This document shows positions 32,062-41,505 of a stretch of 64,000 bases of DNA, in pieces. Below the pieces are notes generated by a model. That model did no database searches. It worked only from the letters and a program-made list of their open reading frames with translations, and had not been told where the DNA came from. Made by a program: the position numbers and the translations under genes. Within the stretch, counting starts at the first letter, position 1, and the number at the start of each line of letters is the position of its first letter. The DNA lies in the NCBI RefSeq assembly GCF_902859765.1, contig NZ_CADIJV010000004.1:124001-188000 (forward strand), in the 5' to 3' direction. The DNA is from Achromobacter pulmonis (GTDB lineage Bacteria; Pseudomonadota; Gammaproteobacteria; Burkholderiales; Burkholderiaceae_B).

Positions 32062-33354
32062 TTATGACGTGCCCTGCTCCACCGTGGCAGCCGGCAAGCG
32101 CGCGCTGCGCCAGTACAGCACGGCGCTGATGGCCAGCGCCAGCCCCAGCAGGCTGCCGGTCATCGCCGCCACGCCGGGCCAGCCAGCGTCGGTCCAGAAC
32201 CGGCCGCCCAGCGATCCCAGCACGCTGGAGCCGACGTAGTACACCAGCAGGTACAGCGAGGCCGCCAGCGCCTTGTAGCCGCGCGACATCTGGCCGACCC
32301 AGCCGCTGGCCACTGCGTGCGCCGCGAAGAAGCCGAAGGTGAACACCACGATGCCGGCGATCAGCACGGGCAGGCTGTCCGACAGTGTCAGCAGCAGCCC
32401 GGCCAGCGCCAGGGCGGAGCCCGCCGTCAGCATCGCGCCGCGCCCGTGGCGATCGGCCAGGCGGCCGCAATACGTGGAGGCGAAGATGCCCACCAGATAC
32501 ACCACGAAGATGAAGCCGATGAAGGTCTGGCTCAGCGAGAACGGCGGCGCCAGCAGGCGAAAGCCGACATAGTTGTAGACCGTGACGAAGGCCCCCATCA
32601 GCAGGCCGCCGAGGGCGAACAGCCCGCACAGGGGGCCATTGCGCAGATGCGCGCCGATACCCGCGCGCACATCGGCGGCAACGCCGGCCCAGCCGCGCGA
32701 ACGTTGCGGCGTGAAGCGGCGCGAAGCCGGTAGCAGCCACACGAACAGCACGGCCGCGGCGATACCCAGCAGGCCCAGCGTGCCCAGGGCCGCGCGCCAG
32801 CCGAAATGATCCGACACCAGTCCCGTGATCACCCGGCCCGACAAGCCGCCGAAGGCGCTGCCGCTGATATAGAGGCCCATGGCGAACCCGAGGGTGCCGG
32901 GCTCGACCTCTTCCGCCAGATAGGCCATGGCCACCGCTGGTACGCCCCCCATGGCCAGGCCCTGCAGCGCGCGCAGCGCCAGCAGGCTGTGCCAGTCGGG
33001 CGCCACCGCCGCCGCCGTGCCCAGCACGGCCGAGGCGAACAGCGACAGCGCCATGACGCGCTTGCGCGGCAACGCCTGCGAAAACAGGCCCACCAGGAAG
33101 ATCGCCACGGCCAGCAGGCCGGTACAGAGCGACAGCACCAGGCTGCTCTGCGCCGGCGACACCCCGAAACCCTGCGTGAACAGCGGCATCAGCGGCTGCA
33201 CGCAGTACAGCAGCGAAAAGGTCGAAAACCCCGCCGCGAACAGGGCCCACTGCGCGCGCCGCAACGCCGGGTTGCCGCGCGCCAGATAGCCGGTCGGAGG
33301 CACCGGCGCGGTGGCGCCAGCGGTGGAGGCAACAAGAACGGAGGGGGTGGACAT
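32062..33354 (-). CDS. MFS transporter (YnfM-like exporter)
   Basis: 430-residue major facilitator protein with twelve hydrophobic segments. The first is FAAGFSTFSLLYCVQPLMP, characteristic of the YnfM/YdhP-type branch. The loop 2-3 motif is partly kept around LPRKRVMAL, and the second half has GRLADRHGRGAM. The start at 33354 gives the shortest cytoplasmic N-terminus; 33396 is an upstream alternative. It is divergent from the LysR gene at 33459, which probably controls it. The substrate is unknown. Confidence 0.88.
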   Translation of the reverse strand: MSTPSVLVASTAGATAPVPPTGYLARGNPALRRAQWALFAAGFSTFSLLYCVQPLMPLFTQGFGVSPAQSSLVLSLCTGLLAVAIFLVGLFSQALPRKRVMALSLFASAVLGTAAAVAPDWHSLLALRALQGLAMGGVPAVAMAYLAEEVEPGTLGFAMGLYISGSAFGGLSGRVITGLVSDHFGWRAALGTLGLLGIAAAVLFVWLLPASRRFTPQRSRGWAGVAADVRAGIGAHLRNGPLCGLFALGGLLMGAFVTVYNYVGFRLLAPPFSLSQTFIGFIFVVYLVGIFASTYCGRLADRHGRGAMLTAGSALALAGLLLTLSDSLPVLIAGIVVFTFGFFAAHAVASGWVGQMSRGYKALAASLYLLVYYVGSSVLGSLGGRFWTDAGWPGVAAMTGSLLGLALAISAVLYWRSARLPAATVEQGTS

Positions 33355-33413
33355 CGGAAATCTCGAAAAGCACCGGGCAAGGACCCGTGCATCCAAGGTA
33401 GACTTTTGCCCTG

Positions 33414-33430
33414 CATATGTCCAATATATG
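33414..33430. promoter_or_regulatory. LysR-type operator candidate between MFS and LysR genes
   Basis: CATAT-GTCCAAT-ATATG is a perfect inverted repeat with the T-N11-A form typical of LysR-family boxes. It sits in the 104-base divergent intergenic region, 29 bases before the LysR gene. Confidence 0.55.
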
Positions 33431-33458
33431 AAACCGGCACTCGCTATATTTAATAACG

Positions 33459-34361
33459 ATGGAACTGAGACACCTGCGCTATTTCACGGTGGTCGCCGAT
33501 GAACTGCACTTCACCCGCGCCGCCGCCCGGCTCGGCATAGGCCAGCCGCCATTGAGCCAGCAGATCCAGCAGCTGGAACGCGAGATCGGCACCCCGCTGT
33601 TCCTGCGCCTGCCCCGCGGCGTCGAGCTGACCGAGGCCGGCGCCCAGTTCCTGGAGGACGCGCGCGCCATCCTGGCCAGCGCGGACCGCGCCATCGACAC
33701 CGCGCGCCGCCTGGGCCGCGGCGAGCGCGGCGCCATCACCGTGGGTTTCACTGCGTCGGCGGTATTCCATCCCTACCTGCCGCGAGCCATCCGCGCGTTC
33801 CGCGACCGCTATCCGGACGTGCGCGTCAGCCTGACCGAAAGCAATACCATCAGCCTGCTGCGCGGCCTGCGCGAGAACGGCGTGGACGTGGCCTTCGTGC
33901 GTCCGCCCTATGTGCTCGATCCGGAATTCGAATCCGAGCGCGTGCTGGACGAGCCGATGCTGATCGCCCTGCCCCCGGACCACCCCCTCAGCCGCCGGCG
34001 AAGCGTGCCCATCGCTGCGCTGGCGAACGAGGACTTCGTACTGTATCCGCGGCCGATCGGCGCCGGCCTGTACGACGCCATCCAGGGCGCCTGCCTGCGC
34101 GCCGGCTTCTCGCCACGCGTGATCCAGGAAGCCCCGCAAATGGCATCGATCGTCAGCCTGGTGGCGGCCGGTGTCGGCATCTCGATCGTGCCGGCGGCGA
34201 TGCGCCACATGGGCGCCCAGGGCATCGAGTACCGCCCCATCAAGGGCGATGCGCCGCATGCCTTGCTGGACATGGCCTACCGCCGTCACGACCGTTCGAT
34301 CGCGGCGCACAACGCGGTCGAGATGCTGCGCCGGCTGGCGCACCCGGACCCGCCGGCCTGA
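33459..34361 (+). CDS. LysR-family transcriptional regulator
   Basis: 300-residue regulator. The winged helix-turn-helix is at the N-terminus (LRYFTVVADELHFTRAAARLGIGQPPLSQQ with LERELG-like continuation). The effector domain (about 90-295) has TVGFTASAVFHPYLP and SIVSLVAAGVGISIVP. The N-terminus MELRHLRYFTVVADELHFTRAA resembles the BenM/CatM-type branch. It is divergent from the MFS gene and probably activates or represses it. Confidence 0.92.
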   Translation: MELRHLRYFTVVADELHFTRAAARLGIGQPPLSQQIQQLEREIGTPLFLRLPRGVELTEAGAQFLEDARAILASADRAIDTARRLGRGERGAITVGFTASAVFHPYLPRAIRAFRDRYPDVRVSLTESNTISLLRGLRENGVDVAFVRPPYVLDPEFESERVLDEPMLIALPPDHPLSRRRSVPIAALANEDFVLYPRPIGAGLYDAIQGACLRAGFSPRVIQEAPQMASIVSLVAAGVGISIVPAAMRHMGAQGIEYRPIKGDAPHALLDMAYRRHDRSIAAHNAVEMLRRLAHPDPPA

Positions 34362-34507
34362 GGGCGGGCCGCCCAGACGGTATTGGTCTGTCGCGTTTGT
34401 CATCTTCTGTAAACCCGGCGCCGGCCAGCGCCTGTAAATTGGCCCGCAATCGCCTCAGCCGGCTCCGCGATGGGGCCCGCCGGCGCAATCTGCCCAAAGG
34501 TGTTCCC

Positions 34508-36151
34508 GTGCAACGTACTCTACTGGCTGTGGCGCTTGCCACGCTTCCCGGTCTGGCCGCGGCGGCCGGACTGGCGTCCTCCATCGGCGCCGTGACGGTC
34601 TACCAGGACCGCGCCGTCGTCACCCGCGCCGCCAGCAGCGAGCTGGCGGCGGGCGAGCATGAGCTGGTGCTGGAAAAGCTGCCCGCCAGCCTGCAAGAGA
34701 ACTCGTTGCAGGTATCGGCCAGAAGCTCCGGCCAGGCGACCTTGCTGGACGTGCGGGTGCGCGATGCGTATCAGGCCGACACCGCCAACGAGCGCGTCAG
34801 GCAGCTGGAAGAACAGATCCGCAAGCTGACCGGCCAGCAGGCGGCATTGGACGACGAGGCCGCGGTACTGGACAACCAGCGCGAGCTGGTGGCGATGATG
34901 CAGCGTGGCGCCACCGAGCCGGCCAAGGATGGCCCGCGCCCCACGCTCGACGAACTGAAGGCGATCCAGGCGCTCAGCGCCGATACGCTGACCCGCGCCC
35001 TGGCCGGCCTGCGGCAGGTGGCCGAGCGGCGCGAAGACCTGGCGCGCCAATTGACCGCCGCGCAAGGCGAACTGGGGCGCTTGCAGGGCCAGCTCAATCG
35101 CCGCACCAAGACCGTCACGCTGCGCGTCAACCTGGCGCGCGCCGGCAAGCTGGACCTGAACGTGTCGTACGCCGTGGCCGGCGCCCGCTGGACGCCTTCC
35201 TACGATGCGCGGCTGCGCCGGGCCGACCGCAGCATCGACCTCGGCTACTTCGGCGTCATCCGCCAGAACACCGGCGAAGACTGGAACAACGTCAGGCTCA
35301 CGCTGTCGACCGCGCGGCCGGCGCTGGGCGGCGGCGCGCCCAAGTTGACGCCCTGGATCATCGACGTGGCGGCCCCCCGGCCGCCCATGCCGATGCCGGC
35401 CGCCGCCCCCTCGCCGTTGACGCGCGGCGATGCGCGCGCGCGCATGAGCGCCAAGGCCAGCGCCGAGATGACGGCGGTCGAGGCGGGGGCCCCGCTGGAA
35501 GAGGCCGAGGTTTCGACCGCCGCGGTGCAGGCCGAGGCCACCAGCGCCTCGTTCCAGATCCGCTCGCCCGCCACACTGCCCTCGGACAATAGCGCGCAGC
35601 GCGTCGCCATCACCACTGCCAAGCTGCCGGCCACGCTGCAATACCAGTCCACCCCGGCGCTGCGCGAGGCGGCGTTCCTGACGGCCCTGGCCAGCAATGG
35701 CACCGACTATCCGTTCCTGGCCGGCACGCTCAATACCTTTCTGGACGACGCCTTCGTCGCCGCGTCGTCCTTGAAAACCGTGATGCCCGGCGAGAAACTC
35801 GAACTGGCGCTGGGCGCCGACGACGGCATCTCGATCAAGCGCCAGCTGGTCAATCGCTTCACCGAAAGCACGGGCTTTTCGGGCAGCGGCAAGCGCGTGA
35901 CCTACGAATACAAGATCACCGTCACGAACAACAAGACCACCAAGGAACAGGTCACGTTCAAAGACCGGCTGCCCATCTCGCGCAACGAGAAAATCGAGGT
36001 CAAGCTGCTGTCGCCGGCCGAGCGCGACATCAAGCGCGACGATGATGGCGTGCTGGTCTGGAACTGGGACCTGGAGCCGGGCAAGTCGCGCGAAACCGTA
36101 TTGAAGTTCTCGGTCGACTATCCTGGCGACATCGACGTGGCCGGCCTCTGA
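34508..36151 (+). CDS. Mucoidy inhibitor MuiA family protein (DUF4140/DUF4139)
   Basis: 547-residue exported protein. A GTG start at 34508 with AAAGG before it gives a clean signal peptide (QRTLLAVALATLPGLAAAAG). The N-terminal DUF4140 domain follows (SIGAVTVYQDRAVVTRAAS), then a long coiled coil (about 90-200: RVRQLEEQIRKLTGQQ), then DUF4139 with NVSYAVAGARWTPSYDARL and VTYEYKITVTNNKTTKEQVTF. Length and domain order match the family, named for an effect on mucoidy in Shigella; its biochemical role is unknown. The gene stands alone. Confidence 0.87.
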   Translation: MQRTLLAVALATLPGLAAAAGLASSIGAVTVYQDRAVVTRAASSELAAGEHELVLEKLPASLQENSLQVSARSSGQATLLDVRVRDAYQADTANERVRQLEEQIRKLTGQQAALDDEAAVLDNQRELVAMMQRGATEPAKDGPRPTLDELKAIQALSADTLTRALAGLRQVAERREDLARQLTAAQGELGRLQGQLNRRTKTVTLRVNLARAGKLDLNVSYAVAGARWTPSYDARLRRADRSIDLGYFGVIRQNTGEDWNNVRLTLSTARPALGGGAPKLTPWIIDVAAPRPPMPMPAAAPSPLTRGDARARMSAKASAEMTAVEAGAPLEEAEVSTAAVQAEATSASFQIRSPATLPSDNSAQRVAITTAKLPATLQYQSTPALREAAFLTALASNGTDYPFLAGTLNTFLDDAFVAASSLKTVMPGEKLELALGADDGISIKRQLVNRFTESTGFSGSGKRVTYEYKITVTNNKTTKEQVTFKDRLPISRNEKIEVKLLSPAERDIKRDDDGVLVWNWDLEPGKSRETVLKFSVDYPGDIDVAGL

Positions 36152-36175
36152 CCGCCTTGGCGCCGCCGGCGGCCT

Positions 36176-37402
36176 TCACTGCCGGCGGCAGAAGGCAATG
36201 AAATCTTCCGGGGATAGCGGTACCGAAATGCCGTACCCCTGCGCCACCTTGCAACCGAGCTCGCGCAGCAACTGGATATCGCGCTCCTGCTCGACCCCTT
36301 CGGCCACCACCAGGCGGCCCAGCGCCCGTCCCATTTCGATGGCTGCCGCCACCACCGCGCGGGACGCCGGCTCGCGGTGCATGTGCACGATGAAATCGCG
36401 GTCGATCTTCAACTCGGTGAACGGCATGGCGGAAAACAGCCGCATCGAGGCAATGCCCGCGCCGAAATCATCCATGGCCAGTTCGAAGCCCCGCACCCGC
36501 AGCAGGTTCAGCGCCGACGACAGGGCCAGCCAGTCGATGACCGGCTCGTCCTCGGTCAGTTCGATCTTGACCAGATGCGCCGGCAGGCCGGCGCGCGCCA
36601 TCCGTTGCTCCAGCGCGCCCGGCAGGTCGGGCGCGCACAGCGTCGAGGCCGAGGCGTTGATCGCGATCGGCACCGCGATGCCTTCGGCGTGCATCGCCAC
36701 CAGCACCTCGACCACGCAATCGGCGACGCGGTTGAACAGTATGCGGTCCAGTCCCAGCCGATGCGCGGCCGGCACGAAATCGGCGGCGGCGATGGCGCCC
36801 AGCGTCGGATGATCCCAGCGCGACAGGGCCTCGGCGGCGATCGCGCGGCCGCTGTCCAGGTCGACCTGCGGTTGCAGCACCACGCGCATGCCCTCGCCCG
36901 ACGCCAGCGCCTGCCCCAGCTCGGCCTCGATCAGGTCGCGCCGCACTGAGATCTGACGTGGCGAACGCGTGTCGTCTTCCACGCTGTGCAGGGCCGCTTT
37001 GATGGCATGCTGCAAGGCGGTGCGCGACACGGGCTTGGCCAACGCCTGCGATGACGGGCAGCCCGCCTGCATGGCCAGCCGCACATGCGATTGCAGCAGT
37101 TCGTCGGCCAGGCTGCTGATCCAGATGATGGGGGGCATGGTCTTGATACGGCCGCTGTCGACCAGCCGCCGCAACTCATTGGGCAGGCGGGTGCCATCGC
37201 CCTCGCCCATGGCGATGTCGCTGACCACCACGTCGTAGCTCTGCCGCGCCAGCGCGGCGATGGCCTCGACGCTGCTGCTCACGCCGGCCACGCGCCGGTA
37301 CCCCAGTGCCAACAGCATGTTCTGCAGGTAAGCACGCTCCACCGGATGGTCCTCGACCAGCAGGATCCTCCGGGTAGCGGCGCCAGCGTCGGTTTTGGGC
37401 AT
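36176..37402 (-). CDS. REC-EAL cyclic-di-GMP phosphodiesterase
   Basis: 408-residue response regulator with an output that hydrolyses c-di-GMP, in the RocR arrangement. The receiver domain (about 10-125) has RRILLVEDHPVERAY and the acceptor Asp in VVVSDIAMGEGDG. The EAL domain (about 160-405) keeps the catalytic set: EALSRW, INASAST, KIELTEDE, MDDFGAG, LKIDRDFI and VVAEGVE. It should therefore be active. No kinase gene is adjacent. The ATG at 37402 places the receiver at the N-terminus. Confidence 0.9.
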   Translation of the reverse strand: MPKTDAGAATRRILLVEDHPVERAYLQNMLLALGYRRVAGVSSSVEAIAALARQSYDVVVSDIAMGEGDGTRLPNELRRLVDSGRIKTMPPIIWISSLADELLQSHVRLAMQAGCPSSQALAKPVSRTALQHAIKAALHSVEDDTRSPRQISVRRDLIEAELGQALASGEGMRVVLQPQVDLDSGRAIAAEALSRWDHPTLGAIAAADFVPAAHRLGLDRILFNRVADCVVEVLVAMHAEGIAVPIAINASASTLCAPDLPGALEQRMARAGLPAHLVKIELTEDEPVIDWLALSSALNLLRVRGFELAMDDFGAGIASMRLFSAMPFTELKIDRDFIVHMHREPASRAVVAAAIEMGRALGRLVVAEGVEQERDIQLLRELGCKVAQGYGISVPLSPEDFIAFCRRQ

Positions 37403-37536
37403 CGCGCAAGTCCTCGGATGTGTCGGCATTCGAACAGGCTGGCGGCGCCGGTGACAGGCCCCCGGGCCGGACGCGATCGCGGGAGCGCGTTGCGTCAATG
37501 CTAAGGCATCTTCGCCGGCAGCGGCGCGGCGAGAAA

Positions 37537-37556
37537 GCCCTAGGACCGATTAGGGC
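37537..37556. promoter_or_regulatory. Inverted repeat between REC-EAL and DAHP synthase genes
   Basis: GCCCTA and TAGGGC flank eight bases in the divergent intergenic region. This could be an operator. The arms are short and no T-tract follows. Confidence 0.3.
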
Positions 37557-37665
37557 GATGCAGGCGCCAATCGGGCGAGATCAAGGGGGGACGTAGCCCG
37601 GACGGACGACGCCCGCGGGTGCGATAATGGCAGCCCTTTCCCGCATCTACGGCACGGAGCTTCCC

Positions 37666-38793
37666 TTGACCCGCATTGACGATCCCCTGCATGACCGCGA
37701 GGTCGGCACGGCCGACGCCACCCAGGACAACACCCGCACGGACGACACCCGCATCAGCGCGGTGCGTCCCCTGATCTCGCCCGCCCTGCTGCAGGACGAA
37801 TTGCCGGTCTCGGCGGCGATCCAGACGCTGGTGGAGGACAGCCGCGCCCGCATCGCCGACGTGCTGCATGGCCGCGACGACCGCCTGGTGCTGGTGGTGG
37901 GCCCCTGCTCCATCCATGACCACGGCCAGGCCATGGAATACGCGCGCCAGCTGCGTGCCGCCGCCGACCAGTACCGCGACGACCTGCTGGTCGTGATGCG
38001 CGTGTATTTCGAAAAGCCGCGCACCACCGTGGGCTGGAAGGGCTACATCAACGACCCGCGCCTGGATGGCAGCTTCCGCATCAACGAAGGCCTGCGCCGC
38101 GCCCGCGAACTGCTGCTGGACATCAGCGGCCTGGGCCTGCCGATCGCCACCGAATTCCTCGACCTGCTCAGCCCGCAGTACATCGCCGACCTGATCGCCT
38201 GGGGCGCCATCGGCGCGCGCACCACCGAGAGCCCCAGCCACCGCCAACTGAGTTCGGGGCTGAGCTGCCCGCTGGGCTTCAAGAACGGCACCGACGGCGG
38301 CGTGCAGATCGCGGCCGACGCCATGGTCGCGGCCAGCGCCAAGCACGCCTTCATGGGCATGACCAAGATGGGCATGGCCGCGATCTTCGAAACCCGCGGC
38401 AACGCCGACACCCACGTGATCCTGCGCGGCGGCAAGCAAGGCCCCAACTACGACGCCGCCAGCGTCGACGCCTGTTGTGCCGTGTTGCGCGCGGCCGGCC
38501 AGCGGGAACAGGTCATGATCGACTGCTCGCACGCCAACTCCAACAAGTCGCACCTGCGCCAGGTGGACGTGGCCCGCGACATCGCCGCGCAGTTGGCCCA
38601 GGGCGATACCCGCATCACCGGCGTGATGATCGAGAGCCACCTGGAGGAAGGCCGCCAGGACCTCAAGCCAGGACAGCCGCTGCGCCCGGGCGTGTCGATT
38701 ACCGACGCCTGCCTGGGCTGGACCCAGACCCTGCCGGTGCTCGACATGCTGGCGCAGGCGGTGCGCGAGCGCCGCGCCAAGGCCCGCGCCTGA
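37666..38793 (+). CDS. aroG: 3-deoxy-7-phosphoheptulonate (DAHP) synthase
   Basis: 375-residue type I DAHP synthase, which joins phosphoenolpyruvate and erythrose 4-phosphate at the start of the shikimate pathway. Family motifs are VLVVGPCSIHD, MRVYFEKPRTTVGWKG, GARTTESPSHRQ, GFKNGTDGG and MIDCSHANSNK with metal ligands Cys and His. I chose the TTG at 37666 because GGAG lies six bases before it; an ATG at 37627 would add 13 residues and lacks a ribosome binding site. The enzyme is usually feedback-regulated by aromatic amino acids; which one cannot be told here. Confidence 0.93.
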   Translation: MTRIDDPLHDREVGTADATQDNTRTDDTRISAVRPLISPALLQDELPVSAAIQTLVEDSRARIADVLHGRDDRLVLVVGPCSIHDHGQAMEYARQLRAAADQYRDDLLVVMRVYFEKPRTTVGWKGYINDPRLDGSFRINEGLRRARELLLDISGLGLPIATEFLDLLSPQYIADLIAWGAIGARTTESPSHRQLSSGLSCPLGFKNGTDGGVQIAADAMVAASAKHAFMGMTKMGMAAIFETRGNADTHVILRGGKQGPNYDAASVDACCAVLRAAGQREQVMIDCSHANSNKSHLRQVDVARDIAAQLAQGDTRITGVMIESHLEEGRQDLKPGQPLRPGVSITDACLGWTQTLPVLDMLAQAVRERRAKARA

Positions 38794-38833
38794 CGCGGTC
38801 GCGGCCTGCCTGGCCGGCCCGCTGCGCGCCGGC

Positions 38834-40072
38834 CTAGCGGTTCAGCGCATACGGCGCCGGGTCCATGTCCGGCGTCTCTCCGGTCACCAGGCAAGCCAGC
38901 AGCTTGCCCGTCACCGGCCCCAGCGTGAAGCCGTGATGCGCGTGACCGAAGGCCAGCCACAGCCCGGGATGGCGCGGCGCCGGGCCGATCACCGGGCGCA
39001 TGTCCGGCATGCAGGGCCGGCACCCCATCCACGGCGTCTTCTCGACCGCCTCGCCGAGCGGCAGCAACTGGGCCGCCAGCAGGCGCGCACGCGCGACCTG
39101 CACCGGCGACGGCGGCGCATCGCGCGGCGCGAATTCGGCGCCCGTGGTCAGGCGCAAGCCCAGCGTCATCGGCGACATCACGAAACCGCTGTCGATATCG
39201 GCCACCGGCCGCGACAGCGCGGCGCCATCCTCCAGCGCGAAGTGCTGGTGGTAGCCGCGCTTGACCGCCATCGGCACCCGGTAGCCCAGCGGCCGCAACA
39301 CGTCGGACGACCACGGCCCCAGCGCCACCACCACGTCACGCGCCTCCAGCGGCCCGGTCACGCCGCGCACGCGCCAGCCGCCGCCGGCCACCGCTTCCAG
39401 GCTGCGTGCGTCGCCGCGCGCCAGCGTGCCGCCGCGTTGCTGGAACAGGGCCGCGTAGCCGCGCGCCACGGCGCCCGGATCGGACACATTGACGGGGTCA
39501 CGCCAATGGATGGCGCCCACCAGATTGGGCGACAGGGACGGCTCCAGCGCCGCCAGCGCCGGCCGGTCCAGCACCTGGTAGTCCAGCCCGTAGCAGGCCA
39601 ATGCCACCGCGTCGGCCGCGGCACGATCCAGGCTGGCCTGGCTGCGCATGCCGTCGATCCAGCCATTGCGGCGGAACAGATGGGAGATGCCGGCCGCGTC
39701 CTTGAGCACGTCGTGCTCGGTCACGCTGCGTTCGATCAATGGCAGCATGGCGGCCGCGGCGCGCGCCAGCCGCGACGGCGCCGAATGCCACCAATAGCGC
39801 AGCAGCCAGGGCGCGATGCGCGGCAGGAAACGCGGGTGGTAGCGGACATCGGGCCGGCGGTTGCCGGCATAGCGCAGCAGGCTGCGCCAGTCGCGCGGAA
39901 AGGCATAGGGAATGACACTGGCGCGTTCGATCAGCCCGGCATTGCCATAGCTGGTCTCCTCGCCCGGGCCGCGGCGGTCGAACAACGTCACCGAGCGTCC
40001 GCGCGCCTGCAGATGCAGCGCCGCGCTCACGCCTATGATGCCCGCCCCCAGGACCACCACGTCTGTTTTCAT
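38834..40072 (-). CDS. FAD-dependent amino-acid oxidoreductase (DadA-like)
   Basis: 412-residue flavoprotein of the D-amino-acid dehydrogenase/DAO family. The FAD site VVVLGAGIIGVSAALHLQARG is at residues 5-25, followed by SVTLFDRRGPGEETSYGNAG, close to DadA. The C-terminal AFGHAHHGFTLGPVTGKLLA is the second FAD motif. It probably oxidises a D-amino acid or related amine. An ATG at 40081 with GGGGG before it is an alternative start that adds three residues. It converges with aroG. Confidence 0.88.
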   Translation of the reverse strand: MKTDVVVLGAGIIGVSAALHLQARGRSVTLFDRRGPGEETSYGNAGLIERASVIPYAFPRDWRSLLRYAGNRRPDVRYHPRFLPRIAPWLLRYWWHSAPSRLARAAAAMLPLIERSVTEHDVLKDAAGISHLFRRNGWIDGMRSQASLDRAAADAVALACYGLDYQVLDRPALAALEPSLSPNLVGAIHWRDPVNVSDPGAVARGYAALFQQRGGTLARGDARSLEAVAGGGWRVRGVTGPLEARDVVVALGPWSSDVLRPLGYRVPMAVKRGYHQHFALEDGAALSRPVADIDSGFVMSPMTLGLRLTTGAEFAPRDAPPSPVQVARARLLAAQLLPLGEAVEKTPWMGCRPCMPDMRPVIGPAPRHPGLWLAFGHAHHGFTLGPVTGKLLACLVTGETPDMDPAPYALNR

Positions 40073-40212
40073 GCTGCGCATTCTGCCCCCGGGGCATCGC
40101 CGCGGCAAGCCCGCGCGCGGGCGTAGAATCGACCATCGCCCGCCGCCGGTCGCCCGCCGCCGGCCATGGCGCCGCACGCCCGGCCGCGATGCGTTTTTCA
40201 GGAGCCCTGCCC

Positions 40213-40815
40213 TTGCCCGCCCTCGCCCCCCTGCAACCCGTTACTCTGGAAGGCGACATCGTGCGCCTGGTGCCTTTGACAGCCGCCCATGCCGGCCCCC
40301 TGGCCGAGGTCGGCCTGCACCCCGAACTCTGGCGGCTGCAGCCGGAACCGATCGACAGCGCCGCAGACATGCGCCGCTATGTCGAGCGCGCGCTGGCCGG
40401 CCAGGCCGCCGGCGACTGCCTGCCCTTTGCCATCGTGCGGCGGGCCGACGGCCAGGTCATCGGCACCACCCGCTACATGGATATCGCCCTGGCGCACAGG
40501 CGCCTGGAGATTGGCGCCACCTGGCTCACCCCGGCCAGCCAGCGCAGCGGCGCCAACACCGAGGCCAAGTATCTTTTATTGCAGCACGCCTTTGAAACAA
40601 TTGGTATCATGCGGGTCGTGTTCAAGACGGAGGCGGCCAATCTGCAATCGCGCCAGGCCATTCTCCGCATCGGCGGCGTCGAGGAAGGGGTATTCCGCAA
40701 GCACCTGATCGCGCAGTCGGGACGCACCCGCGACATGGCCTATTTCGCCATCCTCGAAGAGGACTGGCCCGCCGCCAGGACGCGCCTGCTGGCGCGCCTG
40801 CGCCGCGCAGCGTGA
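40213..40815 (+). CDS. GNAT family N-acetyltransferase
   Basis: 200-residue acetyltransferase of the RimJ/RimL-like branch. It has VRLVPLTAAHAGPLAEVG, the strand IGTTRYMDIALAHRRLEIGATW, and the acetyl-CoA region TEAKYLLLQHAFE with NLQSRQAILRIGGVEEGVFR. The TTG at 40213 is preceded by CAGGAG; an ATG at 40189 would lie upstream of that ribosome binding site. The substrate is unknown. Confidence 0.87.
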   Translation: MPALAPLQPVTLEGDIVRLVPLTAAHAGPLAEVGLHPELWRLQPEPIDSAADMRRYVERALAGQAAGDCLPFAIVRRADGQVIGTTRYMDIALAHRRLEIGATWLTPASQRSGANTEAKYLLLQHAFETIGIMRVVFKTEAANLQSRQAILRIGGVEEGVFRKHLIAQSGRTRDMAYFAILEEDWPAARTRLLARLRRAA

Positions 40816-40941
40816 TGGCCGGCGGGGCTTGCTCTTTGTCTTTCATCGTGGCCTGCGCTCAAGTTCCCGCAACCGGAGGCCGTTAATGCGGTACCCGGGG
40901 CAGGCTCGCCGTCCGAGCGCCCCGCTCATTTCAAGTCAGGT

Positions 40942-41442
40942 ATGGATCGTTCTCCCCTCGCCCCGCCCGCGCCGGTCGGGCACAATCGTCCCAGTATCTT
41001 CATCTACACCGAAGAACAGCGGGGCAACCAGTTGGTCGAATCGCCGGTGATCGGCATGCTTTCGGACGTTTCAGGTTCGGACAAGCTCGTCGTGGTGCAG
41101 GACCCGTTCAGCGGCATCAAATTCATCTATCGCGTCGACCACGAAAGCAGCAACCTGGACGCGGCGGCGATCACCGAGCAGGACGAGTCCGCTTTCAACG
41201 GCAGGAATTCGGTACAGATCAACGCCATCTCCTACAAGTTGGGAACGGCCGACAGCGCAATGAAGTTGCTGCGCGGCAAAAGTCAATGGATCCAGGACAA
41301 GGGTGCCGTACTGTCGGTGCTGTTGCAGAACGCGGCGGCCCGCAAGACGCGCTTCGCGCCGCCGCGCATCGAACGCGACCGCGTGCGCAAGGTGCCGCCC
41401 GGCGTGCCGGTGGAATATCTGGCCGCCGCGCCAACGCCCTGA
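40942..41442 (+). CDS. Hypothetical protein
   Basis: 166 residues that I do not recognise. There is no signal peptide or membrane segment. The middle is regular and looks folded (PVIGMLSDVSGSDKLVVVQDP, IKFIYRVDHESSNLDAA, VQINAISYKLGTADSAM), while the last 30 residues are basic (RIERDRVRKVPPG). An AGG lies before the ATG at 40942. It stands between the acetyltransferase and the DnaA-box palindrome. The codon use is like its neighbours, so it is probably expressed. Confidence 0.65.
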   Translation: MDRSPLAPPAPVGHNRPSIFIYTEEQRGNQLVESPVIGMLSDVSGSDKLVVVQDPFSGIKFIYRVDHESSNLDAAAITEQDESAFNGRNSVQINAISYKLGTADSAMKLLRGKSQWIQDKGAVLSVLLQNAAARKTRFAPPRIERDRVRKVPPGVPVEYLAAAPTP

Positions 41443-41474
41443 ACCGACCTGGCGGTGTACAACTTTCGCACGAC

Positions 41475-41505
41475 TTTCTTATCCACAGAAACTGTGGATA
41501 AGAAA
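41475..41505. repeat. Palindrome of two head-to-head consensus DnaA boxes
   Basis: TTTCTTATCCACAG, AAA, CTGTGGATAAGAAA: two perfect 14-base arms around a 3-base centre. Each arm contains the exact DnaA box TTATCCACA, at 41479-41487 forward and 41493-41501 reverse. It lies just downstream of the hypothetical gene. No run of T follows on either strand, so it is not a standard terminator. Confidence 0.85.

Noticed and set aside
41475-41505. The DnaA-box palindrome as a Rho-independent terminator
   Set aside because: No T-run follows the stem on either strand, and the stem is not GC-rich.
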